A DNA stretch of 9,427 nt from Rhodanobacteraceae bacterium UBA703 (GCA_002297645.1 DBMH01000330.1:1-9427), one strand, 5' to 3'. Shown: positions 1-6,520, counted from the stretch's first letter. Made by a program: numbers and translations. The notes: a model not told the origin generated them from the sequence alone.

Positions 1-2
1 GC

Positions 3-818
3 ACGCGCGGCAGCCGCCTGAGCTACGAGATTCTCGAGGCGCCGTCGGATTGCTCGGCGCCGTCCGACGTCGCCTGGCTGCGCGCGATGCCGGCCAGCGG
101 CGAAGTCCGCGACGGCGAATCCGCGCCGCTGGCGGCGGTCGGCTTGGATGCCGCCACGCTCGCGGAAGGCCGCCACACCGCGGTGCTGTGCCTGCGCACC
201 AACGATCCCGCGCAGCCGTCGATCACCTTGCCGGTCGAGCTGACCGTGACGCCGCCGGATGCCTTGTTCGCCAGCGGTTTCGAGGCGCCCGTCGACGGCG
301 GCGAGCCGCGTCCGGGCCTCTACACCGACCGCGCCGCATTCCTGACGCGCATCGAGCCGGGCTACTTCGACAACCCGTTCACCCACGTGACCGTGCGCAC
401 CTACGGCATCGGCTACCGCTATCGGCAGGGCGAGTTCGCCTACACGCTGGCGACCGACCTGCTGCCGATCGACGGCGGCGGTTTCATCACCTACACGATG
501 CCCGGCGTGATCACGACGTCCGATGCGCGCGCCAAGATCGTCGTCACGTTCACCGGCGGGGAAGTGACCGCCGTCGGCGGCAATTTCTGGGCGACCGACG
601 CGGACGAAGCGCCGATCGCCATGAACGTCACCGTCACCCTCGGCGACGGCCGCCGCGAAACCTTCGTCGCGTCGGATCGCTCGGCTTTCCGCGGCTTCAC
701 CACGACGGTGCCGATCGACAGCCTGACGATCGAGTCGGAGGATTCGCAGGCGCCGTCGATCTTCACCTGGACGGCGATGGACAACCTGATCGTCGGCCGC
801 AACGCGTTTCCGAAGTAG
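3..818 (+). CDS. C-terminal part of a secreted/surface protein: Ig-like repeat, FASGFE motif, beta-rich terminal domain (5' truncated)
   Basis: The frame is open from base 3 to the TAG at 816-818, giving 271 visible residues; the true start lies upstream of the window. Residues about 1-85 look like the end of an Ig-like/BACON-type repeat: a WLRAMPASG segment, then G-R-H-T-A-V-L-C-L, then TNDPAQPSITLPVELTV. Such repeats sit at the C-terminal side of secreted proteases and other extracellular proteins. Residues 89-94 are FASGFE, a short motif I recall near the ends of many secreted Xanthomonadales proteins. Here about 175 further residues follow. They are rich in alternating beta strands, with GGNFWATD and a late MDNLIVGR, and look like a separate beta-sandwich domain. 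No catalytic domain is visible. The protein is probably exported, but the signal peptide would lie outside the window. The parent could be a subtilisin-like protease or an adhesin; the sequence here does not decide. Confidence 0.8.
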   Translation, partial: TRGSRLSYEILEAPSDCSAPSDVAWLRAMPASGEVRDGESAPLAAVGLDAATLAEGRHTAVLCLRTNDPAQPSITLPVELTVTPPDALFASGFEAPVDGGEPRPGLYTDRAAFLTRIEPGYFDNPFTHVTVRTYGIGYRYRQGEFAYTLATDLLPIDGGGFITYTMPGVITTSDARAKIVVTFTGGEVTAVGGNFWATDADEAPIAMNVTVTLGDGRRETFVASDRSAFRGFTTTVPIDSLTIESEDSQAPSIFTWTAMDNLIVGRNAFPK

Positions 819-843
819 CGACGATCTCGTGCTCGAACGCTGC

Positions 844-880
844 CGCGGGACGGAGAGCATCCGCTGCTCTCCGTCCCGCG
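844..880 (+). terminator. Perfect 16-bp hairpin downstream of the surface-protein gene
   Basis: Bases 844-859 are perfectly complementary to 865-880, with a five-base loop (860-864). The hairpin starts 26 bases after the TAG stop. The stem is mostly G/C. There is no T-run on either side, so it is not a canonical intrinsic terminator. It may still stop transcription, protect the mRNA 3' end, or serve both converging transcripts, because mgtE is read toward it from the other side. Confidence 0.6.
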
Positions 881-1165
881 CGCGGTCCCGGCGCGGCGAC
901 ACGGTTCCGCCGGCGACCTTTCGCCGATAGCGTGCGAAAAGCGCTACGCGGCACGTGGATGTCCATGACAATCCGGGGCTGTTCGCCTTGCTCGCGGATA
1001 CGACGCCGACGTGCGGAGCCCTGTTCGCTCCGGAGGTTGGACAATGCCGTCTCGGCGGGCGGGGAGAATGACGAAACGCGTTCGCCTGCCGCCGCGATGC
1101 CGTTCCTCATGGCCCAGATGCGCTCGCGACCCGGCGGGCACTCCGCCCCAGGCCACTTCGCGTGC
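881..1165. other. Convergent intergenic region, no gene seen
   Basis: This 285-bp stretch lies between the 844-880 hairpin and the mgtE stop codon. I see no convincing coding frame, tRNA or repeat. The only structure noted is a 6-bp inverted repeat, CGGCGA (911-916) with TCGCCG (921-926) and a CCTT loop. No T-rich terminator follows mgtE. Confidence 0.5.
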
Positions 1166-2608
1166 TCAGATCAGGAACAGCGTCGCCAGCCCGAGGAAGA
1201 TGAAGAACCCGCCGCTGTCGGTCAGCGCGGTGATCATGACGCTCGATCCCATCGCCGGGTCGCGGCCGAAGCGCAGCAGGGTCATCGGGATCAATACGCC
1301 CATCATCGCCGCGAGCAGCAGGTTCAGCGTCATCGCGGCGGTCATGACGAAGCCGAGCGCGAGGTTGTGGTAGAGCATCCATGCGACGATGCCGATGACG
1401 CCGCCCCAGATCAGGCCGTTGGCCAGGGCGACGCCGAGCTCCTTGCGCAGCAGGCGCTTGGCGCTGCCGGCGCTGATCTGGTCGAGCGCCAGCGCGCGCA
1501 CGATCATCGTGATGGTCTGGTTGCCCGAGTTGCCGCCGATGCCGGCGACGATCGGCATCAGCGCGGCCAGCGCGACCAGCTTCTGGATGGAGCCTTCGAA
1601 CACGCCGATCACGCGCGAGGCGATGAACGCGGTGACGAGGTTGATCGCCAGCCATGCCCAGCGGTTGCGCAGCGACTTCCACACCGAGGCGAAGATGTCC
1701 TCGTCCTCGCGCAAGCCGAAGCGTTCGCGCACTTCGGCGTCGCTTTCCTCGCGGATCACGTCGACCATCGCGTTGATGGTCAGGCGGCCGATCAGCTTGC
1801 CGTTGGCGTCGACGACGGGAGCGGTGACGAGGTCGTAGCGCTCGAATGCCTGCGCGGTCTCGGTCACGTCGTCTTCGGGATGGAAGGTGTTGGCGTCGGG
1901 CGCCATGACGGCGCTGACTTCCTTGGCCGGATCGTTGACCAGCAGCCAGCGGATCGGCAGCACGCCGGTCAGTACCGTCTCCTTGTTGACGACGAACAGC
2001 TTGTCGGTCTGTTCGGGCAGTTCCTTCAGCCGCCGCAGGTAGCGCAGCACGGTCTCGAGCGTGACGTCGTCGCGGATCGTCACCATGTCGAAGTCCATGA
2101 TCGCGCCGACCTGGTCCTCTTCCCACGACATCGCCGCCTGCACGCGCTCGCGCTGCCCGGCGTTGAGCCGGTGCATCAGCTCGGCGAGCACGTCCTCGGG
2201 CAGGTCCTCGGCGAGGTCGGCGATCTCCTCGGCGTCGAGCTGCTCGGCGGCGGCGAGCAGTTCCGGCTTGTCCATGTCCGCGAGCAGCGATTCGCGCACC
2301 GCGTCGGACACTTCGAGCAGGATCTCGCCGTCGCGATCCGCCTTGACGAGGTTCCAGACCTCGAGGCGGTCCTCGGGCGGCAGCGCCTCCAGGATGTAGG
2401 CGATGTCGGCCGGGTGCAGTCCGTCGATCTCGCGCTGCAGCTCGGCCATGTGCTGCCGGTGCACGAGGCCTTCGACGAGGTCGCGATGCTCTCCCTGCTC
2501 GCGGTGGGCGAGGTTCTCGACCAGGTGCTGCCGTCGCAGCAGTTCCTGGACGCGGGCGAGCTGCGCTTGCAGGAGACTGTGCGGCGTGGTGGCTTCGGCT
2601 TCGGTCAT
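1166..2608 (-). CDS. mgtE: Magnesium transporter MgtE (CBS-domain Mg2+ channel)
   Basis: 480 residues, close to the usual MgtE length. MgtE is an inner-membrane, homodimeric Mg2+ channel that closes when cytoplasmic Mg2+ binds its N and CBS domains. Domains in order: an extra helical N-terminal stretch (about 1-50), the acidic superhelical MgtE N domain (about 55-165), a CBS pair (about 168-290), then a five-helix membrane domain (about 315-480). Family hallmarks in the membrane part are PIVAGIGGNSGNQT (352-365) and TDSGGFF, whose Asp464 matches the pore-lining Mg2+-binding aspartate of the family. The ATG at 2608 has no clear Shine-Dalgarno sequence. Instead it overlaps, as ATGA, the stop of a possible upstream ORF, so coupled translation is conceivable. 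The gene follows the Mla-type operon on the same strand after 135 bp but probably has its own promoter near 2743-2748. Family assignment is very secure; the start is less so. Confidence 0.96.
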   Translation of the reverse strand: MTEAEATTPHSLLQAQLARVQELLRRQHLVENLAHREQGEHRDLVEGLVHRQHMAELQREIDGLHPADIAYILEALPPEDRLEVWNLVKADRDGEILLEVSDAVRESLLADMDKPELLAAAEQLDAEEIADLAEDLPEDVLAELMHRLNAGQRERVQAAMSWEEDQVGAIMDFDMVTIRDDVTLETVLRYLRRLKELPEQTDKLFVVNKETVLTGVLPIRWLLVNDPAKEVSAVMAPDANTFHPEDDVTETAQAFERYDLVTAPVVDANGKLIGRLTINAMVDVIREESDAEVRERFGLREDEDIFASVWKSLRNRWAWLAINLVTAFIASRVIGVFEGSIQKLVALAALMPIVAGIGGNSGNQTITMIVRALALDQISAGSAKRLLRKELGVALANGLIWGGVIGIVAWMLYHNLALGFVMTAAMTLNLLLAAMMGVLIPMTLLRFGRDPAMGSSVMITALTDSGGFFIFLGLATLFLI

Positions 2609-2682
2609 CGGCGGAAACGGGTCGGACGGGTGCCGGCACGGGCCGTCGGGCGGATCATGCGGCGCACGCGTTCGCGCTTCAT
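2605..2682 (-). CDS. Possible Arg-rich leader peptide (uORF) overlapping the mgtE start
   Basis: A 25-codon frame begins with ATG at 2680-2682 and ends with TGA at 2605-2607. That stop shares two bases with the mgtE ATG (ATGA), the arrangement typical of translational coupling. Ten of the 25 residues are Arg and two are Pro; it begins MKRERVRRM and ends TRFRR. A second ATG at codon 9 would give 17 residues. By analogy, the Salmonella mgtA transcript carries a short Pro/Arg-containing leader, mgtL, whose translation senses Mg2+. No homology between the two is claimed. Against it: I see no Shine-Dalgarno sequence before either ATG, and Arg-rich frames arise easily by chance in GC-rich DNA. The frame is also open further upstream, to 2901. 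Confidence 0.3.
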   Translation of the reverse strand: MKRERVRRMIRPTARAGTRPTRFRR

Positions 2683-2734
2683 GACGGCCGCGCGACGGCG
2701 ACCGTCGGGCGGCCGGGGGGTCAGCGGATCGGGC

Positions 2735-2754
2735 AGTCGCGCATTATCGCGACT
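2735..2754. repeat. 7-bp inverted repeat spanning the lipoprotein stop codon
   Basis: AGTCGCG (2735-2741) and CGCGACT (2748-2754) are perfect complements flanking a six-base CATTAT centre. The centre holds the TAA stop of the lipoprotein gene and most of the GATAAT -10-like element. As RNA it could be a weak terminator hairpin for the operon, without a U-tract. As DNA it could be an operator over the mgtE promoter. Confidence 0.45.
2743..2748 (-). promoter_or_regulatory. Candidate -10 element (GATAAT) for mgtE
   Basis: Read on the - strand the bases are GATAAT, five of six matches to the consensus. The element contains the TAA stop (2744-2746) of the upstream lipoprotein gene. I find no good -35 at normal spacing, so confidence is limited. 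It would give mgtE a leader of roughly 130 nt containing the possible upstream ORF. Confidence 0.35.
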
Positions 2755-3367
2755 TTCGCGCCTGCGTACCTTCCCGCAACGACCAGTCCACGAGTTCGGA
2801 AACGACCTGGCCGATGGTGGTCTCGAACGCGGCGAACGCGGCGGCGGTGTCGTTCGCCGGGAACGGGGCATCGGCGGAGAACGCGCGCGAGGCCACGACA
2901 TGGCTGTTGCGGTAGTCCAGCAGGCGCGCCTGGAAGCGGATCACCGCATGCGAGACGCCGTCGCGGATCTCGGCCTGGAAGGCGTGCAGGTCGAGCGCCA
3001 GGGCGTAGTCGCCGCTGAGGCCCGACGTGGCGCTGCCGACGCCGACGATGCGGCCGGACTGCTCGAAGCCCTGCACGATGAGGCTGCGCATCAGGGTCGG
3101 GGCGGGGTCGCTCCAGCGCGCGCCGGGGTAGACCTCGATGACGCCGGGCTTCGGCATGACGACGATGCGCGCGGTGTTCAGCGTGTCGCTGGCGAGCGGG
3201 GTCTCGACGACGAGCTGCCAGTCCACGCGGGGGCCGCCGGCCGCAGCGGCCGGCGCGCGGTAGCCCGGCGCGTAGATCGTGAACGACTGGCGCTGCACGC
3301 CGAGCAGGGACGTGCAGCCGGCGAGCAGCGCGAGGCACAGCAGCAGCGGGAATCGGACGGCACTCAT
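2744..3367 (-). CDS. ABC-type transport auxiliary lipoprotein (PqiC/DUF330-like) of the MCE operon
   Basis: 207 residues. The N-terminus is a lipoprotein signal: charged start, hydrophobic run, then lipobox LLAGC with the acylated Cys at 18. Thr at +2 suggests sorting to the outer membrane, since there is no Asp retention signal. The mature part (about 28-195) fits the ABC-transport auxiliary lipoprotein family (PF03886), the family of E. coli PqiC: an SFTIYAP opening, an IVVMPKPGVIEVYPGARWSDPAPTL-type segment (68-92; only part quoted in the family), and alternating beta strands with a final helix. In MCE systems such lipoproteins are thought to link the periplasmic MCE ring to the outer membrane. 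The ATG at 3365-3367 overlaps the preceding MCE gene's TGA by four bases (ATGA), with AAGGAG at 3379-3384 lying 11 nt upstream, which fixes the start. It is the last gene of the operon. Confidence 0.88.
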   Translation of the reverse strand: MSAVRFPLLLCLALLAGCTSLLGVQRQSFTIYAPGYRAPAAAAGGPRVDWQLVVETPLASDTLNTARIVVMPKPGVIEVYPGARWSDPAPTLMRSLIVQGFEQSGRIVGVGSATSGLSGDYALALDLHAFQAEIRDGVSHAVIRFQARLLDYRNSHVVASRAFSADAPFPANDTAAAFAAFETTIGQVVSELVDWSLREGTQARKSR

Positions 3368-4308
3368 TGCGGCTTGTACTCCTTGGGCTGGTCGCGGCCG
3401 AGCAGCAGGCTGTCCGAAGCACCGAGCTTGTCGGTGATCTGCTTCAGCGAGCGCAGGGTCTCGTGCAGTTCGGACAGGGTCGGGCCGAGCTGGCGCAGGC
3501 CCTGGTTGGCGAAACGGTCGATCGCGCCGCGGTTGTCGTCGATCAGCGTGTCGGCCGATTCGGCGACCTTGCCGATCGTGGACAGTGCCTTGTCGGTGGA
3601 TTTCAGCAGCGTGCGCACGTCGTCGCGCACCAGCGCGTTGGTCGTGTTCGCCATCTGGGTGATGGCGGTCAGCGTGTGCCGGATCTGGCCCGTGGCCTCG
3701 GTGAGCTGCTGCACGGCGCCGCCGATGTCGGCGCGCTGCTCGGCGAGCGTGCTGGTGATGCTGTCGATGTTCTGCAGCGTCTTGCCGATGTGGGCGACGT
3801 TCTCGTCCGACAGGATCTCGTTCATGCGCCACAGGATGTCGTTCACGCTGGTGACGGCGTCCTCGCCGGAGGCGAGCAGCTTGGACAGCGCGGATTCTTC
3901 CGAGGGAATCTGCGGAATCGGGTGCTCCCTCGTCGGCTGCAGCGGAGGGCTTTCGGGCGAGCCGCCGGACAGCTGGATGAAGGCGAGACCGGTCACGCCT
4001 TGCAGGCCGAGCTTGGCGCGCGTGTCCTGGCGTACTGGCGCGGCAGAGTCCAGCTTGACGCGGGCGATGACCTTGCGCGGGTCGTCCGGCGCGAGGCTCA
4101 ATGCCGAGACTTCGCCGACCTTGATGCCGTTGTACTGGACGAGGCCGCCGACGGACAGGCCGGTGACGGCTTCGTTGAAGACGACTTCGTACTCCGCGAG
4201 CCGGCGGTCGCCGCTCGACTTGGACATCCACATCACGAAGCCGAGCGCGAGCAGGAAGACGCCGATCGTGAAGGCGCCGATGAGGACGTGGTGGGCGCGG
4301 GTTTCCAT
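3364..4308 (-). CDS. mlaD: MlaD-family MCE protein, membrane-anchored lipid-transport subunit
   Basis: 314 residues, longer than E. coli MlaD (about 180). One N-terminal transmembrane helix (about 8-28) anchors it in the inner membrane. A single MCE domain (about 38-117) follows, with GLSVGGLVQYNGIKVGEV (50-67) and LGLQGVTGLAFIQLSGG (100-116), both typical of the family. MCE domains assemble as hexameric rings with a central hydrophobic pore for lipids. Residues about 137-296 look alpha-helical with spaced hydrophobics, suggesting a periplasmic helical extension or barrel, as in single-MCE proteins with long tails. The gene starts 3 nt after the ATPase stop; a GGGAG sequence within the end of the ATPase gene can serve as its ribosome site. 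Its stop overlaps the lipoprotein start. The symbol is by family; the protein may belong to a paralogous system rather than the canonical Mla. Confidence 0.9.
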   Translation of the reverse strand: METRAHHVLIGAFTIGVFLLALGFVMWMSKSSGDRRLAEYEVVFNEAVTGLSVGGLVQYNGIKVGEVSALSLAPDDPRKVIARVKLDSAAPVRQDTRAKLGLQGVTGLAFIQLSGGSPESPPLQPTREHPIPQIPSEESALSKLLASGEDAVTSVNDILWRMNEILSDENVAHIGKTLQNIDSITSTLAEQRADIGGAVQQLTEATGQIRHTLTAITQMANTTNALVRDDVRTLLKSTDKALSTIGKVAESADTLIDDNRGAIDRFANQGLRQLGPTLSELHETLRSLKQITDKLGASDSLLLGRDQPKEYKPQ

Positions 4309-4311
4309 GGC

Positions 4312-5133
4312 CTAGGGGGCTCCCGTGTTGGAGGCGGCGGCGTGTGTCCGGGCCTGGGCCGTGCGTGCCGCCAGTTCGGCCGAACGGCCGCGCGGTCCCT
4401 GGAAGTACTCGCGCACCCAGGGGTCGTCGTAGCGTTCGACCTTGTCCAGCGAGTCGGCCACCAGCACGCGCTTCTGCGAGAGGACGGCGACGCGGTCGCA
4501 GATCGTGTAGAGCGTATCGAGGTCGTGCGTGATCAGGAACACGGTCAGGCCGAGGCTCTCGCGCAGGGTCAGGATGAGCTGGTCGAACGCGGCCGCGCCG
4601 ATCGGGTCGAGGCCGGCGGTCGGTTCGTCCAGGAAGAGGATGTCCGGATCGAGTGCGATGGCGCGGGCCAGCGCGGCGCGCTTGACCATGCCGCCGGAGA
4701 GTTGCGACGGAAGCTTCCCGCCCGCGTTCTCGGGCAGGCCGGCCAGCGCGATCTTCAGCGCCGCGAAGCGCTGCATCAGCGCCTGCGGCAGGCGGTAGTG
4801 CTCGCGCATCGGCACCATCGTGTTCTCGGCGACGGTCAGGGACGAGAACAGCGCCCCGTTCTGGAACAGCACGCCGCAGCGGCGCTCGACCGCGGCGCGT
4901 TCGCGCGCACCGACACGGGTCATTTCCACGCCGAGCAGGCGCACGCTGCCGGCGGCGGGGCGGTTCAGGCCGATGATCGAGCGCAGCAGCACCGACTTGC
5001 CGCTGCCGGAGCCGCCGACCACGCCGACGATCTCGCCACGGCGGATGTCGAGGTCGAGGTTCTCGTGCACGACCTGGCTGCCGAACTGGTTGCGCAGGCC
5101 GCGCACCTCGATGACGGTTTCCGGCGAGGTCAT
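4312..5133 (-). CDS. mlaF: MlaF-type ABC transporter ATP-binding protein
   Basis: 273 residues from the ATG at 5131-5133. All ATPase motifs are present: Walker A GGSGSGKS (40-47), Q-loop Gln91 in LFQNGALFSSLTV, signature LSGGM (145-149) followed by VKRAALARA, Walker B ILFLDE (165-170), D-loop GLD (174-176) and switch His203 in THD. The FQ-NGALFSSLTV and LSGGMVKRAALARA segments are typical of the MlaF/Ttg2A group that powers MCE transporters. It should dimerise on the cytoplasmic face of the permease. The C-terminal tail beyond residue 240 may pack on the partner subunit, as in MlaF. The start is chosen because AAGGAA (5141-5146) sits 7 nt upstream, and because an in-frame extension to 5244 would only translate a REP-like element. 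It lies 3 nt before the MCE gene but 277 bp after the permease gene. Confidence 0.93.
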   Translation of the reverse strand: MTSPETVIEVRGLRNQFGSQVVHENLDLDIRRGEIVGVVGGSGSGKSVLLRSIIGLNRPAAGSVRLLGVEMTRVGARERAAVERRCGVLFQNGALFSSLTVAENTMVPMREHYRLPQALMQRFAALKIALAGLPENAGGKLPSQLSGGMVKRAALARAIALDPDILFLDEPTAGLDPIGAAAFDQLILTLRESLGLTVFLITHDLDTLYTICDRVAVLSQKRVLVADSLDKVERYDDPWVREYFQGPRGRSAELAARTAQARTHAAASNTGAP

Positions 5134-5209
5134 GGTGGCGTTCCTTGCCGTGACGGGCGCGACGACGGAAAGGCCGCCGGTTCGTGTTCGCAGGCGCCGA
5201 GGTGGACGG

Positions 5210-5239
5210 TGGATTCCCGCTTGCGCGGGAAGGACGGCA
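5210..5239 (+). repeat. REP-like palindromic element, copy 1
   Basis: A 30-bp element whose core is TTCCCGC (5214-5220), loop TTGC, GCGGGAA (5225-5231): a perfect 7-bp stem. It matches the reverse complement of copy 2 at 29 of 30 positions. The core resembles repeats scattered between genes in many Xanthomonadales genomes. Confidence 0.8.
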
Positions 5240-5320
5240 TGCAAGGCGTGTATGGAGGTGCGGGCCGGAATCTACCGCGGCAAGGGACGTTCATCGAAAA
5301 GAAGGCACTTCCCGGAATCC

Positions 5321-5350
5321 TGCCGTCCTTCCCGCGCAAGCGGAAATCCA
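5321..5350 (-). repeat. REP-like palindromic element, copy 2 (inverted)
   Basis: This is the reverse complement of copy 1 with one substitution. The change breaks one base pair of the 7-bp stem (TTCCCGC at 5329-5335 facing GCGGAAA at 5340-5346). The two copies are 81 bp apart in opposite orientation, so on the operon mRNA they could pair with each other into a long stem. Confidence 0.8.
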
Positions 5351-5410
5351 TTGGACGGGCCGCCATGGACCGCGCGGACGAAGCCCGCCGGAGCGCCAGG
5401 AGAGGCGGCC

Positions 5411-6520
5411 TCATACGCCGATCTCCATGTAGAAGATCGCCGCGACGGCATCGACGAGGATGGTCACGAAGATCGCCTGCACGACGCTCGAAGTCGTGTG
5501 CGTGCCGACCGATTCGGCGCTGCCCGAGACCTTGAAGCCCTCGAGGCAGCCGATCGAGGCGATCAGGAAGGCGAACAGCGGCGCCTTGCTCATGCCGACC
5601 CAGAAGTGCTTGGTGGCGCCGAGATCCTGCAGCCGCGACACGAACAGGGTCGGCGAGATGTCCATGCTGAACGCGGCGACGACCCCGCCGCCGACGATGC
5701 CGGCCAGCATGGCCAGCACGGTCAGCAGCGGCAGCGCGATCAGGAGGGCGAGCAGCCGGGGCAGCACCAGCACCTCGACCGGGTCGACGCCGAGCGTGCG
5801 GATCGCGTCGACTTCCTCGCGCGATTTCATCGAGCCGATCTGCGCGGTGAAGGCGCTGCCGGAGCGGCCGGCGATCAGGATCGCGGTCAGCAGCACGCCG
5901 AACTCGCGCAGGAACGAGTAGCCGATCAGCTCGACCGTGTAGATCGTCGCGCCGAAGTCCTTCAGCACCGTGGCGCCGAGGAAGGCGACGACGGCGCCGA
6001 CGAGGAAATTCAGCAGCACGACGATCGGCACCGCGTCCAGGCCGGTCTGTTCCAGGTGGAACGACAGCGCGGTCGGGCGCCAGCGGCGCGGGTCCGGCAG
6101 GCAGCGCACCAGCGTGGACAGCGTCAGGCCGATGAAGCCGAGCAATTGCAGGGCGTCGCGGGCGACCTGTTCGGCCGCCACGCCGGTGCGCTCGAACAGG
6201 GCGAGCAGGCCGCCTTCGCGGCGTGCGGGCGCGGCGGCCGGAGCGGACGCCTTGGCGACGGCGTCGAGCAGCGCGCGGCGGTTGTCGTCCAGTCCGGCCA
6301 CTTCGCCGTCACCGGCCATGTCGAGCAGCAGTTCCGCCCCGGCGGTGTCGAGGCGGCCGATGCCGGAGGCGTCGACGCGCGCTCCCTTCCCGGTCTTCGG
6401 TCGCAGCGAGGCCACGATGCCGGCCAATGCCGCCGAGTCGGCCAGTGTCCAGTCGCCGGTCGCGACGATGAACGGGCCGTCCGCATTGCTCTGGAGCGTT
6501 GCCGTGCCGGTCGTGCTCAT
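5411..6520 (-). CDS. mlaE: STAS domain-MlaE permease fusion (MlaB-MlaE type ABC permease)
   Basis: 369 residues, about 100 longer than E. coli MlaE. Residues about 10-95 form a STAS-like domain with VDASGIGRLDTAGAELLLDM (49-68). Thr59 sits at the conserved Ser/Thr position that in separate MlaB contacts the ATPase. After an Ala/Pro/Arg linker (about 91-102), residues about 115-369 are the MlaE/Ttg2B permease (PF02405). They have an N-terminal amphipathic stretch, about five hydrophobic membrane segments, and the signature REFGVLLTAILIAGRSGSAF (205-224) followed by QIGSMKSREEVDAIRTLGVDP. It should form the inner-membrane core, with its STAS domain at the cytoplasmic ATPase. It is the first gene of the operon. 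The ATG at 6518-6520 has no clear Shine-Dalgarno sequence. A GATAGC sequence at 6529-6534 lies so close to it that a leaderless transcript is possible but unproven. Family call secure. Confidence 0.94.
   Translation of the reverse strand: MSTTGTATLQSNADGPFIVATGDWTLADSAALAGIVASLRPKTGKGARVDASGIGRLDTAGAELLLDMAGDGEVAGLDDNRRALLDAVAKASAPAAAPARREGGLLALFERTGVAAEQVARDALQLLGFIGLTLSTLVRCLPDPRRWRPTALSFHLEQTGLDAVPIVVLLNFLVGAVVAFLGATVLKDFGATIYTVELIGYSFLREFGVLLTAILIAGRSGSAFTAQIGSMKSREEVDAIRTLGVDPVEVLVLPRLLALLIALPLLTVLAMLAGIVGGGVVAAFSMDISPTLFVSRLQDLGATKHFWVGMSKAPLFAFLIASIGCLEGFKVSGSAESVGTHTTSSVVQAIFVTILVDAVAAIFYMEIGV

Larger units (their letters stand above)
5134..5410. other. 277-bp intra-operon gap holding the REP pair
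   Basis: This is the only sizeable gap in the lipid-transport operon. It contains the ATPase gene's ribosome site (5141-5146) and two inverted REP-like elements (5210-5239, 5321-5350) with an 81-nt spacer. Open frames across it translate the palindromes into strings such as FRLRGKDGR and LPAQAGIHR, a common artefact of this repeat class, so I call no gene here. I see no convincing internal promoter. Confidence 0.7.

Noticed and set aside
911..926. 6-bp hairpin as a terminator for mgtE
   Set aside because: It is about 240 nt past the mgtE stop, short, and lacks a T-run.
1107..2639. A 510-codon frame on the - strand, same strand as mgtE but another frame
   Set aside because: The product is Arg/Pro/Ala-rich with no family features, while the overlapping mgtE frame has every MgtE motif.
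3368..4231. Extension of the lipoprotein frame into a 495-residue protein
   Set aside because: The extension is another frame of the MCE gene. The lipobox signal peptide and AAGGAG site fix the start at 3367.
50..4315. A 1421-codon open frame on the + strand across mgtE and half of the lipid-transport operon
   Set aside because: It runs antisense to four well-identified genes, has low-complexity Arg/Ala/His/Asp-rich composition and no domain. Third-position GC bias on the opposite strand removes stops, which explains its length.
5134..5244. Longer N-terminus for the ATPase gene
   Set aside because: It would translate REP copy 1 (LPAQAGIHR-type peptide). The ATG at 5133 has a proper ribosome site and matches the family start.
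5255..5310. Possible promoter in the spacer between the REP copies (TAGATT on the - strand near the GGTAGATTCC segment)
   Set aside because: No -35 at acceptable spacing; the nearest T-rich hexamer is about 20 nt away and matches poorly.
3367..5535. A 722-codon frame on the + strand
   Set aside because: It is antisense to the MCE and ATPase genes, runs through both REP elements, and has shadow-like composition.
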